A stretch of DNA of 55,395 nucleotides. It comes from an uncultured Bacillaceae bacterium (GTDB lineage: Bacteria; Bacillota; Bacilli; Bacillales; Alkalibacillaceae). The stretch spans positions 1-55,395 of the forward strand of contig CALGNY010000152.1 in NCBI GenBank assembly GCA_937958375.1, read 5' to 3'. Shown here in pieces: positions 7,689 to 15,724 of this stretch. Numbering within the stretch: the first letter of the stretch is position 1; each line of letters begins with the position of its first letter. The position numbers were made by a program, and so were the translations under genes. The notes beneath the pieces are model-generated. The model was not told the origin of the DNA, ran no database searches, and worked only from the letters and a program-made list of their open reading frames with translations.

Positions 7689-8966
7689 TTATTCGTAATG
7701 CAAATCATATCGGGTCAAATCTGTGTAATTCTCTCTTTTGACGACTAATTGGTCACGGCCATTTTCTACGAAAACAACAGCTGCTTTCGGAAAACGGTTA
7801 TAGTGACTGGACATGGCATATCCGTATGCACCAGTTGAGAAAACAGCCAGATAATCTCCGGGTTCGATTGCCGGGGTTTGCAAGTCCCAGATAAGCATAT
7901 CACCAGACTCACAACATTTGCCAGCAATAGATACTTCCTCTGTCAACGGTTCTTGCATTTTATTGGCGACCACTGCCTGATATTTGGCTTGGTATAATGC
8001 GGGCCGGATATTATCGGTCATCCCACCATCCACAGAAGCGTATTTTCGAATGTTTTCAACTTCTTTTAATGAGCCGATGGTATATAATGTCGTTCCGGCA
8101 TCGCCGACGATCGACCTCCCCGGCTCTATCCAGATTTCTGGAATGGCGAGGTTTAATTGGCCCGCTTCCTCTTTGATTCGATCGGTCATCGTCAGCACAT
8201 ACTGATTGAGTGGCAGTGGTTGGTCACTTTCGGTATATTTAATGCCAAATCCACCACCTAGGTTGACGACTTCCGCTTCATAACCATATTTCTCATGCCA
8301 CTGGTTAAGCAGTTGAAAAAGTTTCTTGATCGCCATTTCAAAACCTGTTGTTTCAAAAATTTGCGATCCAATATGCGAATGGATACCCAACACGTGAAAT
8401 CGATCATTTGCGAGTAATCGTTCCAACGCTTGGTCAGCTTGCGTACGATTCATATCAAAACCGAACTTGGAATCTTCTTGTCCAGTTAAAATATAATCAT
8501 GTGTGTGGGCTTCAATCCCAGGAGTGACACGGATCAGAACGTTGACACGCCGATCCATTTTTTTTAGTAAACTTTCCAACAAGTCAATTTCATAAAAGTT
8601 ATCAACGACGATACACCCAATGTTGTATTCGAGTGCCATCTTTAATTCTGCCATACTTTTATTATTGCCGTGCATATGGATTTTTTCAACCGGGAATCCA
8701 GCCTCCATGGCTGTATGTAACTCCCCTTGTGAGACAACATCCAGGCTCAATCCCTCTTGCTTGGCAACTTGCAACATCGCAATGGATGAAAACGCCTTGC
8801 TAGCATAGGCTACCTGAAACGGAATCCCAGTCTCTTCGAATGTCCGTACAAATGCACGCGCATTTTCTCTGATTTTTTCAACATCATATACAAAAAGTGG
8901 CGTGCCGTATTTCTCTATTAATTGAAGGGCATCGATTCCACCAATATGCAAATGATTATCGTTCAT
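7689..8966 (-). CDS. lysA: Diaminopimelate decarboxylase
   Basis: A PLP-dependent fold-III decarboxylase that converts meso-diaminopimelate to L-lysine, the last step of lysine synthesis. The PLP lysine is in QVAYASKAF (about residue 57), the phosphate-binding glycines are in LGGGFGIKY, and the substrate motifs EPGRSIVG and CCESGD follow. ATG 8966 fits the AAGGTG site six bases ahead; a GTG nine bases earlier (8975) is less well placed. The gene order spoVAF-lysA-ppiB matches B. subtilis. Confidence 0.97.
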   Translation of the reverse strand: MNDNHLHIGGIDALQLIEKYGTPLFVYDVEKIRENARAFVRTFEETGIPFQVAYASKAFSSIAMLQVAKQEGLSLDVVSQGELHTAMEAGFPVEKIHMHGNNKSMAELKMALEYNIGCIVVDNFYEIDLLESLLKKMDRRVNVLIRVTPGIEAHTHDYILTGQEDSKFGFDMNRTQADQALERLLANDRFHVLGIHSHIGSQIFETTGFEMAIKKLFQLLNQWHEKYGYEAEVVNLGGGFGIKYTESDQPLPLNQYVLTMTDRIKEEAGQLNLAIPEIWIEPGRSIVGDAGTTLYTIGSLKEVENIRKYASVDGGMTDNIRPALYQAKYQAVVANKMQEPLTEEVSIAGKCCESGDMLIWDLQTPAIEPGDYLAVFSTGAYGYAMSSHYNRFPKAAVVFVENGRDQLVVKRENYTDLTRYDLHYE

Positions 8967-9201
8967 CTTGATCACCTTTTCGTATTACCTAAGAAGTAAT
9001 AATAAAAATAACTTATCATAAATCAATTCAACTATTCAATTCTTTTCTCCTCTAAAGGATAAAAATATGGCTAAGGAATTTTTGGAAATGTAGATTTCCT
9101 ATTCTCCAAGTTTACCACGATTTTCTGATTATAGGGTTACATAACTTTGTTATACGATCAAAATGGATGCTATCTTGGCTCCACCCGTCCTTCTGAACTT
9201 G
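8967..9201. other. lysA upstream region
   Basis: No gene is seen here. The lysA promoter should lie within it, but no convincing consensus pair was found. I saw no lysine-riboswitch structure by eye. Array 3 begins at its right end. Confidence 0.4.
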
Positions 9202-9511
9202 CTATTGGAAATGCTCCTCCCCTATTGGACAAGTACATCTAGCTATTGGACAATTTAATATCCTATTGGAATACCTGGCCCCTTAAGTCAAAAGAATGGC
9301 ATTTACTATTGGAAAATTACTTCACCTATTGGACAAAATCGTGTGCTATTGGACAAGATTATGTACCTATTGGACGTTTTCGAAATTCTATTGGACAAAA
9401 TCAGAGTTCTTATGGACAAAATGGCATTTCTAATGGAAAACAGTAAGCCCTATTGGAAAAATCACCTGCCCTATTGGACAATGTGCAGTTCTATTGGACA
9501 ATCCGCCACCG
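9202..9511. repeat. Array 3: about fifteen 20-21-bp degenerate tandem repeats
   Basis: The core CTATTGGACAA recurs at 9202, 9222, 9243, 9263, (9284, decayed), 9306, 9326, 9346, 9367, 9388, 9409, 9430, 9450, 9471 and 9491. Steps are 20 or 21 bp, so no reading frame is kept. Spacers of about 10 bp are all different. It sits between the spoVAF terminator (51 bp away) and lysA. Confidence 0.92.
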
Positions 9512-9561
9512 CATCAAATCTGGTTGGGGTGCTTGCGACCTATACATATAACTGCATACCT

Positions 9562-9598
9562 AAAAAAGCGATCAGGCTACACACGACTGATCGCTTTT
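9562..9598 (-). terminator. Intrinsic terminator of the spoVA operon
   Basis: The stem GCGATCAG/CTGATCGC with flanking A- and T-runs (arms 9562-9575 and 9587-9598) lies 10 bases past the spoVAF stop. Confidence 0.9.
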
Positions 9599-9608
9599 CG
9601 GACAATGA

Positions 9609-11090
9609 TTATTCTTGTTTATCTGGAATCCGCTCTACCGATTGAGGATGCACGATGCTCGGTCGATAGCGCTGAAGTGGGACTGTGACTCGGAAGATGA
9701 CATGCCACAACGCTCTCCCGTTAAACGGAATCAATGGCCAAAAATAGGGTGTGTTCAGTGAAATCGTTCTGACGAGATATAGGACATAAAGCGTCATTCC
9801 GATCATAAATCCGGCGGCTCCCCATATCGCAACGCCAATCACGAGCAGAATACGTGCAAATTTATTGGCAACGGCCAGCTCGTGGCTTGGGGTGGCATAC
9901 GAGCCGATCGCACTGATCGCCACATACAGAATGATTTCTGGACTGAACAAGCCCACTTCAATTGCAATTTCCCCAATTAACACAGCAGCAATGAGACCCA
10001 TCGCAGTCGATAAGGCTGTAGGTGTGTGTATGGCGGCAATCCTCAAGAATTCCAACCCAACGTCTGCGAGAATCACTTGAGCAATAATGGGTAAGTTACC
10101 TTCTTCTTTCGGCCCGATAAATGATAATTCTTGTGGTAAGTAATCTGGCTGTGAAGCGAATAATACCCATAATGGCAATAAGAAAATGGATAATATAATG
10201 CCAAAAAACCGAATCCACCGAATAAACGTTCCGACAGTCGGAACTTGTCTGTATTCTTCAGCATGTTGAACGTGATGAAAATACGTCGTCGGTGTGATCA
10301 TCACACTTGGTGACGTATCAACAAACACTAACACATGCCCCTCGAACAGATGGGCTGAGGCGACATCTGGCCGCTCGGTGTAACGTACCAACGGAAATGG
10401 ATTCAAGGATTGTTTCATCAAAAATTCCTCTACCGATTTATCAGACATCGCAATTCCATCGACTTTGATATTTCCGATTTCGTCTTTGATGACTTGAATT
10501 AATCCTGGGTCGGCGATATCTTTTAAATACGCAATGGAAATATCCATCTTAGATCGCTCTCCGACTTGCATGATTTCAAACCGCAGTCGTTCGTCTCGGA
10601 CCCTTCTTCTTGTAAGGCCGGCATTTTCAATGATATTTTCGGTATATCCGTCCCTTGAACCTCTGACTACTTTTTCAGTATCTGGTTCTTTCGGTCCTCG
10701 TCCAGGATAATTCCTGACATCCACAACGAATGAATAAGGTTGTCCTTCAATCAAAATGACTAAAAGACCAGATAATAACGGTGTCATGGTCTCCTGATAC
10801 GTCTCGAATTCTTCAAGTTGGTGATTCATGAGTCGGTTTCTGATAATTTCAGGTAACTTTTTCTTCTCCGATTCAAAGTCATTGATCTCAACCAGTTTTT
10901 TCATAATCTCAACGACTAACGTATCATCTGTTAACCCGTTGACGTAGTAGAGGTCGACTTCTTGTTCCAAGATGACCAATGTGCGTCTGCCGACATCGAA
11001 TGACGTACCGATCCCTAATAATTCATCGAATACTTTTCTGCTTTTTTTCAAAGAGGGATGAATCTCTTGTTCTTTCACTTCTTTTGCCAT
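9609..11090 (-). CDS. spoVAF: Spore germination protein SpoVAF (GerA-A family)
   Basis: A 493-aa inner spore-membrane protein of the GerA A-subunit family. A large N-terminal soluble domain (to about residue 290) contains the conserved VRDERLRFEIMQVGERSK stretch, and four or five transmembrane segments follow. In B. subtilis SpoVAF supports germination alongside the SpoVA DPA channel. It is the last gene of the operon, 12 bases after spoVAEB; the spoVAEA gene that separates the two in B. subtilis is not present. Confidence 0.95.
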   Translation of the reverse strand: MAKEVKEQEIHPSLKKSRKVFDELLGIGTSFDVGRRTLVILEQEVDLYYVNGLTDDTLVVEIMKKLVEINDFESEKKKLPEIIRNRLMNHQLEEFETYQETMTPLLSGLLVILIEGQPYSFVVDVRNYPGRGPKEPDTEKVVRGSRDGYTENIIENAGLTRRRVRDERLRFEIMQVGERSKMDISIAYLKDIADPGLIQVIKDEIGNIKVDGIAMSDKSVEEFLMKQSLNPFPLVRYTERPDVASAHLFEGHVLVFVDTSPSVMITPTTYFHHVQHAEEYRQVPTVGTFIRWIRFFGIILSIFLLPLWVLFASQPDYLPQELSFIGPKEEGNLPIIAQVILADVGLEFLRIAAIHTPTALSTAMGLIAAVLIGEIAIEVGLFSPEIILYVAISAIGSYATPSHELAVANKFARILLVIGVAIWGAAGFMIGMTLYVLYLVRTISLNTPYFWPLIPFNGRALWHVIFRVTVPLQRYRPSIVHPQSVERIPDKQE

Positions 11091-11102
11091 AGGACATCTC
11101 CT

Positions 11103-11459
11103 TTAGCCTTTCGGTTTAAAGATCAATGCAACAATAAATCCAAAGAGAATTGCAGAGGCAATCCCAGCGGATGTCAACTGGAAAATTCCGATGGCAATTC
11201 CAAAAAAGCCGTGCTCTTCAGCTTGTGCCATCGCTCCGTGTAATAAATTGTGCCCGAAGCTCGTAATCGGTACGGTTGCACCTGCACCCGCAAATTCAAT
11301 CAACTTGTCATATAAACTGAATCCATCCAAGACAGCTCCAGCAACAACGAATGACGACATCACGTGGGCAGGCGTCAACTTGAATACATCCAGTAAAACT
11401 TGTCCAATCGTACAAATAGCGCCCCCTACTAAAAAGGCCCATAAAAATTGTAAAATCAT
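11103..11459 (-). CDS. spoVAEB: Stage V sporulation protein AEB
   Basis: A 118-aa multi-pass membrane protein of the SpoVAC/SpoVAE family, part of the channel that moves dipicolinic acid in sporulation and germination. Its motif AGAGATVPITSFGHNLLHGA is the counterpart of the one in SpoVAC. ATG 11459 overlaps the spoVAD stop as ATGA. An upstream in-frame extension (to 11501) lies inside spoVAD and is rejected. Confidence 0.95.
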   Translation of the reverse strand: MILQFLWAFLVGGAICTIGQVLLDVFKLTPAHVMSSFVVAGAVLDGFSLYDKLIEFAGAGATVPITSFGHNLLHGAMAQAEEHGFFGIAIGIFQLTSAGIASAILFGFIVALIFKPKG

Positions 11460-12466
11460 ATGTCTTTCACCCGCTTCATGACAACTCCATGTGCGATACA
11501 CGGAATGGATTCTTTTTGTTGGACACTCGTCGGGCTGAAGAGCGCACCGGTAGCAACGACGAGTACTTGGTCAATTTTTTCCTCGATCATTTGTTGTAAA
11601 ATGTAACCATAAGTGACGACAGCGGAACTCGCACACCCACTACCTCCAGAATTGACTTTTTGGGAGGCATGATAGATCATCAACCCACAATCTTGATGGA
11701 CATCTTCAATGTCATAGCCTGATTGCTCTGTCATTTTTTTGAGAATAGGTGTACCGATACTGGCCAAATCACCCGTCAAAATATAATCATAATCCTCAGG
11801 CTGTCTTCCGAAATCTTTAAAGTGTTGTACGATCGTATTTGCTGCAGCAGGAGCCATCGCCGAACCCATATCCAGTGGATCGGTCATCCCATAGTCGATC
11901 ACTTTTCCGATCGTTGCCCCTTCGACTTGGATGGCAGTTTTTTCGTTTTTCAACAAGACAGAACCTGCTCCAGTGACCGTCGTATGGGCGGTGTTCGGCT
12001 TTTGGATCCCATATTCGGTTGGATACCGGAATTGTCTTTCGGCTGACGACTGATGACTGCTCGTACTGGCAATGACCTTTGTACATTGGCCACCATCGAT
12101 TAACGCAGAGCCTAATGCCACACCTTCCATAGACGTCGAGCATGCTCCGAAAATGCCGATGAATGGAGCATCCAACTCACGCGCTACATAATTTGATGAG
12201 ATCGTCTGATTCATTAAATCACCACTAATCAACAAGTCGACCGCGTCTTGACGGATATTCGTCTTTGACAACGTAATTTCGATTGATTTTTTTAACAAAG
12301 CTTGTTCTGCTTTTTCCCACGTTTTCTCATTACAATAAAGGTCATCAAAACTATAATCGAACGTTTTGGACAAAGGCCCCTTTGCCTCCCTTGGTCCAGT
12401 AACCGTTGCATTCCCGTCCAAGTACACGCCATTATCAAACCGCCATGAGTTTTTACCGAGTTTCAC
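11456..12466 (-). CDS. spoVAD: Stage V sporulation protein AD
   Basis: A 336-aa DPA-binding protein with a thiolase/ketosynthase-like fold, lying on the membrane face of the SpoVA complex. The region FIGIFGACSTSMEGVALGSA holds the Cys equivalent to the ketosynthase site, and NSGGSGCASSAVV is near the C-terminus. The start is GTG 12466 with GGAGG ten bases upstream. The length agrees with B. subtilis (338 aa). Confidence 0.97.
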   Translation of the reverse strand: MKLGKNSWRFDNGVYLDGNATVTGPREAKGPLSKTFDYSFDDLYCNEKTWEKAEQALLKKSIEITLSKTNIRQDAVDLLISGDLMNQTISSNYVARELDAPFIGIFGACSTSMEGVALGSALIDGGQCTKVIASTSSHQSSAERQFRYPTEYGIQKPNTAHTTVTGAGSVLLKNEKTAIQVEGATIGKVIDYGMTDPLDMGSAMAPAAANTIVQHFKDFGRQPEDYDYILTGDLASIGTPILKKMTEQSGYDIEDVHQDCGLMIYHASQKVNSGGSGCASSAVVTYGYILQQMIEEKIDQVLVVATGALFSPTSVQQKESIPCIAHGVVMKRVKDI

Positions 12467-12484
12467 AGATGTCCACCTCCTATC

Positions 12485-12931
12485 TTAAAGTAGCTGTTGA
12501 ATCGTAAAACGGATCATTCCGACGACATATGCGGAAACGGTCCCAAAAACAATCACCGCACCGGCTAGTTTGAACATATTTGTAGAAATGCCTAGTACGA
12601 TTCCTTCACTTTTGTGCTCGAGGGCAGCACTGGTGATTGAATTCGCGAACCCTGTAACAGGAACAGAAGCGCCTGCACCTGCGAAGGCTGCGAATTTGTC
12701 ATACACCCCAAAGCCCGTCAATAAAGCCGACAGGAGGATTAATGTCGTCACTGTCGGATTGCCTGCTTGTTTCTCCGTAAAATCAAACACATACATATAG
12801 AAGTAAGTAAGTCCCTGACCAAGAACACAAATCAAACCGCCGATCACGAATGCTTTGGTACAATTTTTAAGCAATGTTGGTTTGCCTTGGTACGTTTTTA
12901 CCGAATTCTTATAATTATCTTTCGTAATCAT
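12485..12931 (-). CDS. spoVAC: Stage V sporulation protein AC
   Basis: A 148-aa integral membrane protein that in B. subtilis behaves as a mechanosensitive channel releasing DPA during germination. Hydrophobic segments and the AGAGASVPVTGFANSITSAA motif are clear. AAGGAG precedes ATG 12931, which lies 13 bases after the spoVAB stop. Confidence 0.96.
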   Translation of the reverse strand: MITKDNYKNSVKTYQGKPTLLKNCTKAFVIGGLICVLGQGLTYFYMYVFDFTEKQAGNPTVTTLILLSALLTGFGVYDKFAAFAGAGASVPVTGFANSITSAALEHKSEGIVLGISTNMFKLAGAVIVFGTVSAYVVGMIRFTIQQLL

Positions 12932-12944
12932 GTAAGACTCCTTT

Positions 12945-13364
12945 CTATGGATCGAAAATCATCCATTGAAACAGTGAACCAAATATTTTCCCCAATACAA
13001 TCGCCAACAACAACACAAATAAATAGTGGTTCAGCCGCAACCGTTTGAATAATATCGGAAATACATTCAATACTTCCGTTAAAGCAGCCGCTAACATCCC
13101 TATGAAAATTCCATGCAAAAGTCCCCAAAAACTCTCCAGAAGATGTGGTAAATGAAACATCGTAGAGTAAAAGGACAAATACGTACCAAATATCGCACCC
13201 GCAGTGACGGCATTCTCATACGTACTCAAAAATGTACGGGATTTAGTCAGTTGAGTGAGTCGGGGAATGATTCCCAGTACCGTCAAAAAAGCAACAAATC
13301 CAGCTCCTACTGTAAATCCTGCTGCCAATCCGACGAACGCATCCAACAGATAACTAAATTTCAT
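12945..13364 (-). CDS. spoVAB: Stage V sporulation protein AB
   Basis: A 139-aa membrane protein of the SpoVA set with about four hydrophobic helices and the conserved TVGAGFVAFLTVLGIIPRLT. ATG 13364 matches where homologues begin and overlaps the spoVAA stop by 11 bases; an in-frame ATG at 13382 would add six residues. The ribosome binding site is weak, so translation may depend on coupling to spoVAA. Confidence 0.93.
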   Translation of the reverse strand: MKFSYLLDAFVGLAAGFTVGAGFVAFLTVLGIIPRLTQLTKSRTFLSTYENAVTAGAIFGTYLSFYSTMFHLPHLLESFWGLLHGIFIGMLAAALTEVLNVFPILFKRLRLNHYLFVLLLAIVLGKIFGSLFQWMIFDP

Positions 13365-13968
13365 CTTTTTCGACCAGTTCATTTTCGTGGTGGGTTACGT
13401 AGCGACGAACATCCTCATCGTAATTATGCATTTCGACTTCTAATGGACTCGGTTCTTCATTCAATTTTTTCTTGAATATGTGATTGAAAAATAAAATCAT
13501 CCCGAGTCCAAGCCCGATTGAGTAAGGAACTTGAAACCATAAAATACTACGCTCATCTTCACCGGTGATCATTGTGTGTAAACGGTGCTGAACGTCTTCC
13601 ATACTGACATCATAATGAAAGTTCATGATGGCCATCGCTGCACCGATAAATAATAGACACCAAATGAACGCCACATACAGCGGGAATATTTTAGGTTTAT
13701 TTTGCTCTAGCCGAAGAACGATTTGCGCAGGGCCGACTGTCTCAATTTCATATTCAGGATACAATTTACGTATTTTTTCGATGACCAAAAAGATATCCAA
13801 CACTTTATAGGTCAGGTCTTTCTTTTCGATTTCACAGATGAACAGATGTTCGAGTTTCTTCTTCACATCCTCGTCGGCCTGGATCCAAGCGATGTCTTTC
13901 AAACATACCTTTTCATGCAAACGAACTTTCTTCTGATGCTTTAATTTCAAATAAATGACTTGTGGCAT
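13354..13968 (-). CDS. spoVAA: Stage V sporulation protein AA
   Basis: The first gene of the spoVA operon, about 204 aa: an N-terminal soluble part of roughly 110 residues, then two transmembrane segments (IFPLYVAFIWCLLFIGAAMA and a later one). ATG 13968 has AAGGTG six bases ahead; a GTG nine bases upstream is less likely. The protein is needed for DPA uptake, but its exact role is not established. Confidence 0.93.
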   Translation of the reverse strand: MPQVIYLKLKHQKKVRLHEKVCLKDIAWIQADEDVKKKLEHLFICEIEKKDLTYKVLDIFLVIEKIRKLYPEYEIETVGPAQIVLRLEQNKPKIFPLYVAFIWCLLFIGAAMAIMNFHYDVSMEDVQHRLHTMITGEDERSILWFQVPYSIGLGLGMILFFNHIFKKKLNEEPSPLEVEMHNYDEDVRRYVTHHENELVEKDEI

Positions 13969-14001
13969 ACGCTTCACCTTTTATGATCTGACACTATCGA
14001 T

Positions 14002-14030
14002 TAGTATGTACGAAGAAAATCAAAGCATGT
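14002..14030 (-). promoter_or_regulatory. Sigma-G-like promoter of the spoVA operon
   Basis: CATACTA (14002-14008) matches the forespore -10 element and ACATG (14026-14030) is 4/5 to the GHATR -35 element, at a 17-bp spacing and 34 bases before spoVAA. This agrees with sigma-G control of spoVA in B. subtilis. Confidence 0.65.
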
Positions 14031-14039
14031 ATTTCGCAT

Positions 14040-14081
14040 AAAAAAATCCTGCTTTACTAGGATGGGTCCTAATAAAGCAGG
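14040..14081 (-). terminator. Intrinsic terminator of the spoIIA operon
   Basis: 15-bp arms (14048-14062, 14067-14081) with one mismatch are followed on the minus strand by seven T. It lies just past the sigF stop. Confidence 0.9.
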
Positions 14082-14101
14082 TGTGTCGGTTAGATGATTG
14101 A

Positions 14102-14851
14102 TCAGTGCTCCAAATATTCTTTTAACCGTTCCAAAATATTTTTTTCCAACCGCGATACCTGCACTTGGGATATGCTTAATCGCTTAGCTACTTCGAATTG
14201 GGTCTGATCCTTATAATAACGAAGATAGACAATTAACCTCTCTCGTTCATTTAAATGATGTATCGCATCTTTTAACGCAATGTGGTCGAACCAGTCATTG
14301 TTTTTGTCCGAAATCTGATCCATCAACGTAATCGGATCACCTTCGTTTTCAAAGACCGTTTCATGAATGGAATGAGGCTGTTGGTTGGCTTCCAATGCCA
14401 GGATGATATCTTCTTTGGAAATCCCCATTTCTTCACTTAGTTTAGAAATGGACGGGGATTCACCAAATTCTTTCGTCAGCTCATCTTTTTTCACACGAAT
14501 TTTGTTATTTAGCTCTTTTAAGGATCGACTGACTTTCAACGATCCATCATCTCTGATGAAACGTTGAATCTCACCGATAATCATGGGGACAGCGTATGTA
14601 GAGAACCGAACATCATACGACAGATCGAATTTATCGATGGATTTGATCAAGCCAATACAACCGATTTGAAAAAGGTCATCTGGTTCATATCCGCGATTCA
14701 AAAACCGTTGAACGACCGACCAAACCAGTCGTGTATTGTGTTCAACAATTTCATCACGAGCCTTTTCATCTCCATTTTGACTTTTACGAATTAACTCTTT
14801 GACCGTTTCATTGCTCAAAGAGATATTCTTTTTCATTTGGCTATGGCTCAT
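14102..14851 (-). CDS. sigF: RNA polymerase sigma-F factor
   Basis: The first forespore-specific sigma factor, held inactive by SpoIIAB until septation. The 249-aa protein has region 2 (DDLFQIGCIGLIKSIDKFD, then FSTYAVPMIIGEIQRFIRDD), region 3 and region 4 with the helix-turn-helix QFEVAKRLSISQVQVSRLE. ATG 14851 has AGGTG six bases ahead; a GTG at 14860 is possible. It ends the spoIIAA-spoIIAB-sigF operon. Confidence 0.98.
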   Translation of the reverse strand: MSHSQMKKNISLSNETVKELIRKSQNGDEKARDEIVEHNTRLVWSVVQRFLNRGYEPDDLFQIGCIGLIKSIDKFDLSYDVRFSTYAVPMIIGEIQRFIRDDGSLKVSRSLKELNNKIRVKKDELTKEFGESPSISKLSEEMGISKEDIILALEANQQPHSIHETVFENEGDPITLMDQISDKNNDWFDHIALKDAIHHLNERERLIVYLRYYKDQTQFEVAKRLSISQVQVSRLEKNILERLKEYLEH

Positions 14852-14860
14852 CGGCATCAC

Positions 14861-15301
14861 CTAATTATATGCCGACTGATTTTTTAGAAACTTTTTACGT
14901 AACTTAACGGTCGTGCCTTGATGCGGGATCGATTCGATTTCAAATTGATCCATAAAGTTTTCCATAATCGTAAAGCCCATCCCCGATCGTTCCAGTTCGG
15001 GCTTGGATGTGTACATCGGCTGAATTGCTTCCTCCACATTCGCGATGCCATTACCGAAATCCTGGATCGTCAAAGAAATTTCTTGATTCTCAATGAAGCA
15101 TTCCACAAGGACGATACCTTCCTCATTTTGTTCATAGCCGTGAATGATCGCATTCGTCACAGCCTCAGAAACGACTGTTTTGATTTCGGTCATTTCTTCG
15201 ACCGTCGGATCCAATTGAGCGATGAATGCTGCAACCGTCACTCTTGCAAATGATTCGTTCTCACTTTTGGCGGCAAATTCAACTCTCATATGATTACTCA
15301 T
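14861..15301 (-). CDS. spoIIAB: Anti-sigma F factor / serine kinase
   Basis: A 146-aa GHKL-type kinase that binds sigma-F and phosphorylates SpoIIAA. ESFARVTVAAFIAQLDPT and the N-box VSEAVTNAIIHGYE are nearly identical to B. subtilis as I recall it. The G-boxes DFGNGI and ERSGMGFTIME follow. It overlaps spoIIAA by four bases. Confidence 0.98.
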   Translation of the reverse strand: MSNHMRVEFAAKSENESFARVTVAAFIAQLDPTVEEMTEIKTVVSEAVTNAIIHGYEQNEEGIVLVECFIENQEISLTIQDFGNGIANVEEAIQPMYTSKPELERSGMGFTIMENFMDQFEIESIPHQGTTVKLRKKFLKNQSAYN

Positions 15302-15648
15302 AGAGCCACCCCCAAACGAGCTAGTGCAGCATCCTCACTATCTTCTGTATCGATGATTTTAAACAGACCGGAAAGCTCAAATAATCGATTGACGTCATAA
15401 TTGATGGCACAGATGACCATTTCACCATTCAATTCTTTCACTTCTTTATATCTTCCCAAAAATACACCTAATCCGGAAGAATCCATGAAGTGCAAGTTTT
15501 CCAGATTGACGACAACATGTTTAACCCCTTCGCGTAAATACAACTGCCAATCATTCTTCAATTGCTCAGCTTCATGATGATCTAATTCACCAGTCAACCG
15601 TACGAGCAAGACATTCTCTTTTTGTTCGAACTCATAAGTAAGACTCAA
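15298..15648 (-). CDS. spoIIAA: Anti-anti-sigma factor SpoIIAA
   Basis: A 116-aa STAS-domain protein that frees sigma-F when dephosphorylated by SpoIIE. The phosphorylation site is Ser58 in FMDSSGLGVFLGRY, the same residue number as in B. subtilis. The start is TTG 15648 with TTAGGAGGG seven bases ahead. It is the first gene of the operon. Confidence 0.98.
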   Translation of the reverse strand: MSLTYEFEQKENVLLVRLTGELDHHEAEQLKNDWQLYLREGVKHVVVNLENLHFMDSSGLGVFLGRYKEVKELNGEMVICAINYDVNRLFELSGLFKIIDTEDSEDAALARLGVAL

Positions 15649-15683
15649 GGCTATTCCCTCCTAATGGTTTTAGCTACTTGAGT

Positions 15684-15712
15684 CTTTCTTTGGCGAACAT
15701 GAAAAATCCTTC
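15684..15712 (-). promoter_or_regulatory. Sigma-H-like promoter of the spoIIA operon
   Basis: GAAGGATTT (15704-15712) fits the sigma-H -35 consensus RnAGGAWWW at every position. Twelve bases later AAAGAAAG (15684-15691) fits RnnGAAWW except its last base. It is 35 bases before spoIIAA, as in B. subtilis. Confidence 0.7.
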
Positions 15713-15724
15713 TTCATGACAAAA

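Noticed and set aside
9202..9511. CRISPR array
   Set aside because: Core plus variable spacer looks similar in outline, but the repeat (about 11 bp) and spacer (about 10 bp) are far too short, the cores vary, and no cas genes are in the window.
6700..9511. Link between the ribT terminator stem (AATTGGACAG) and the array 3 core (CTATTGGACAA)
   Set aside because: Eight shared bases in two AT-rich places 2.5 kb apart are likely chance; the stem is explained by its hairpin.
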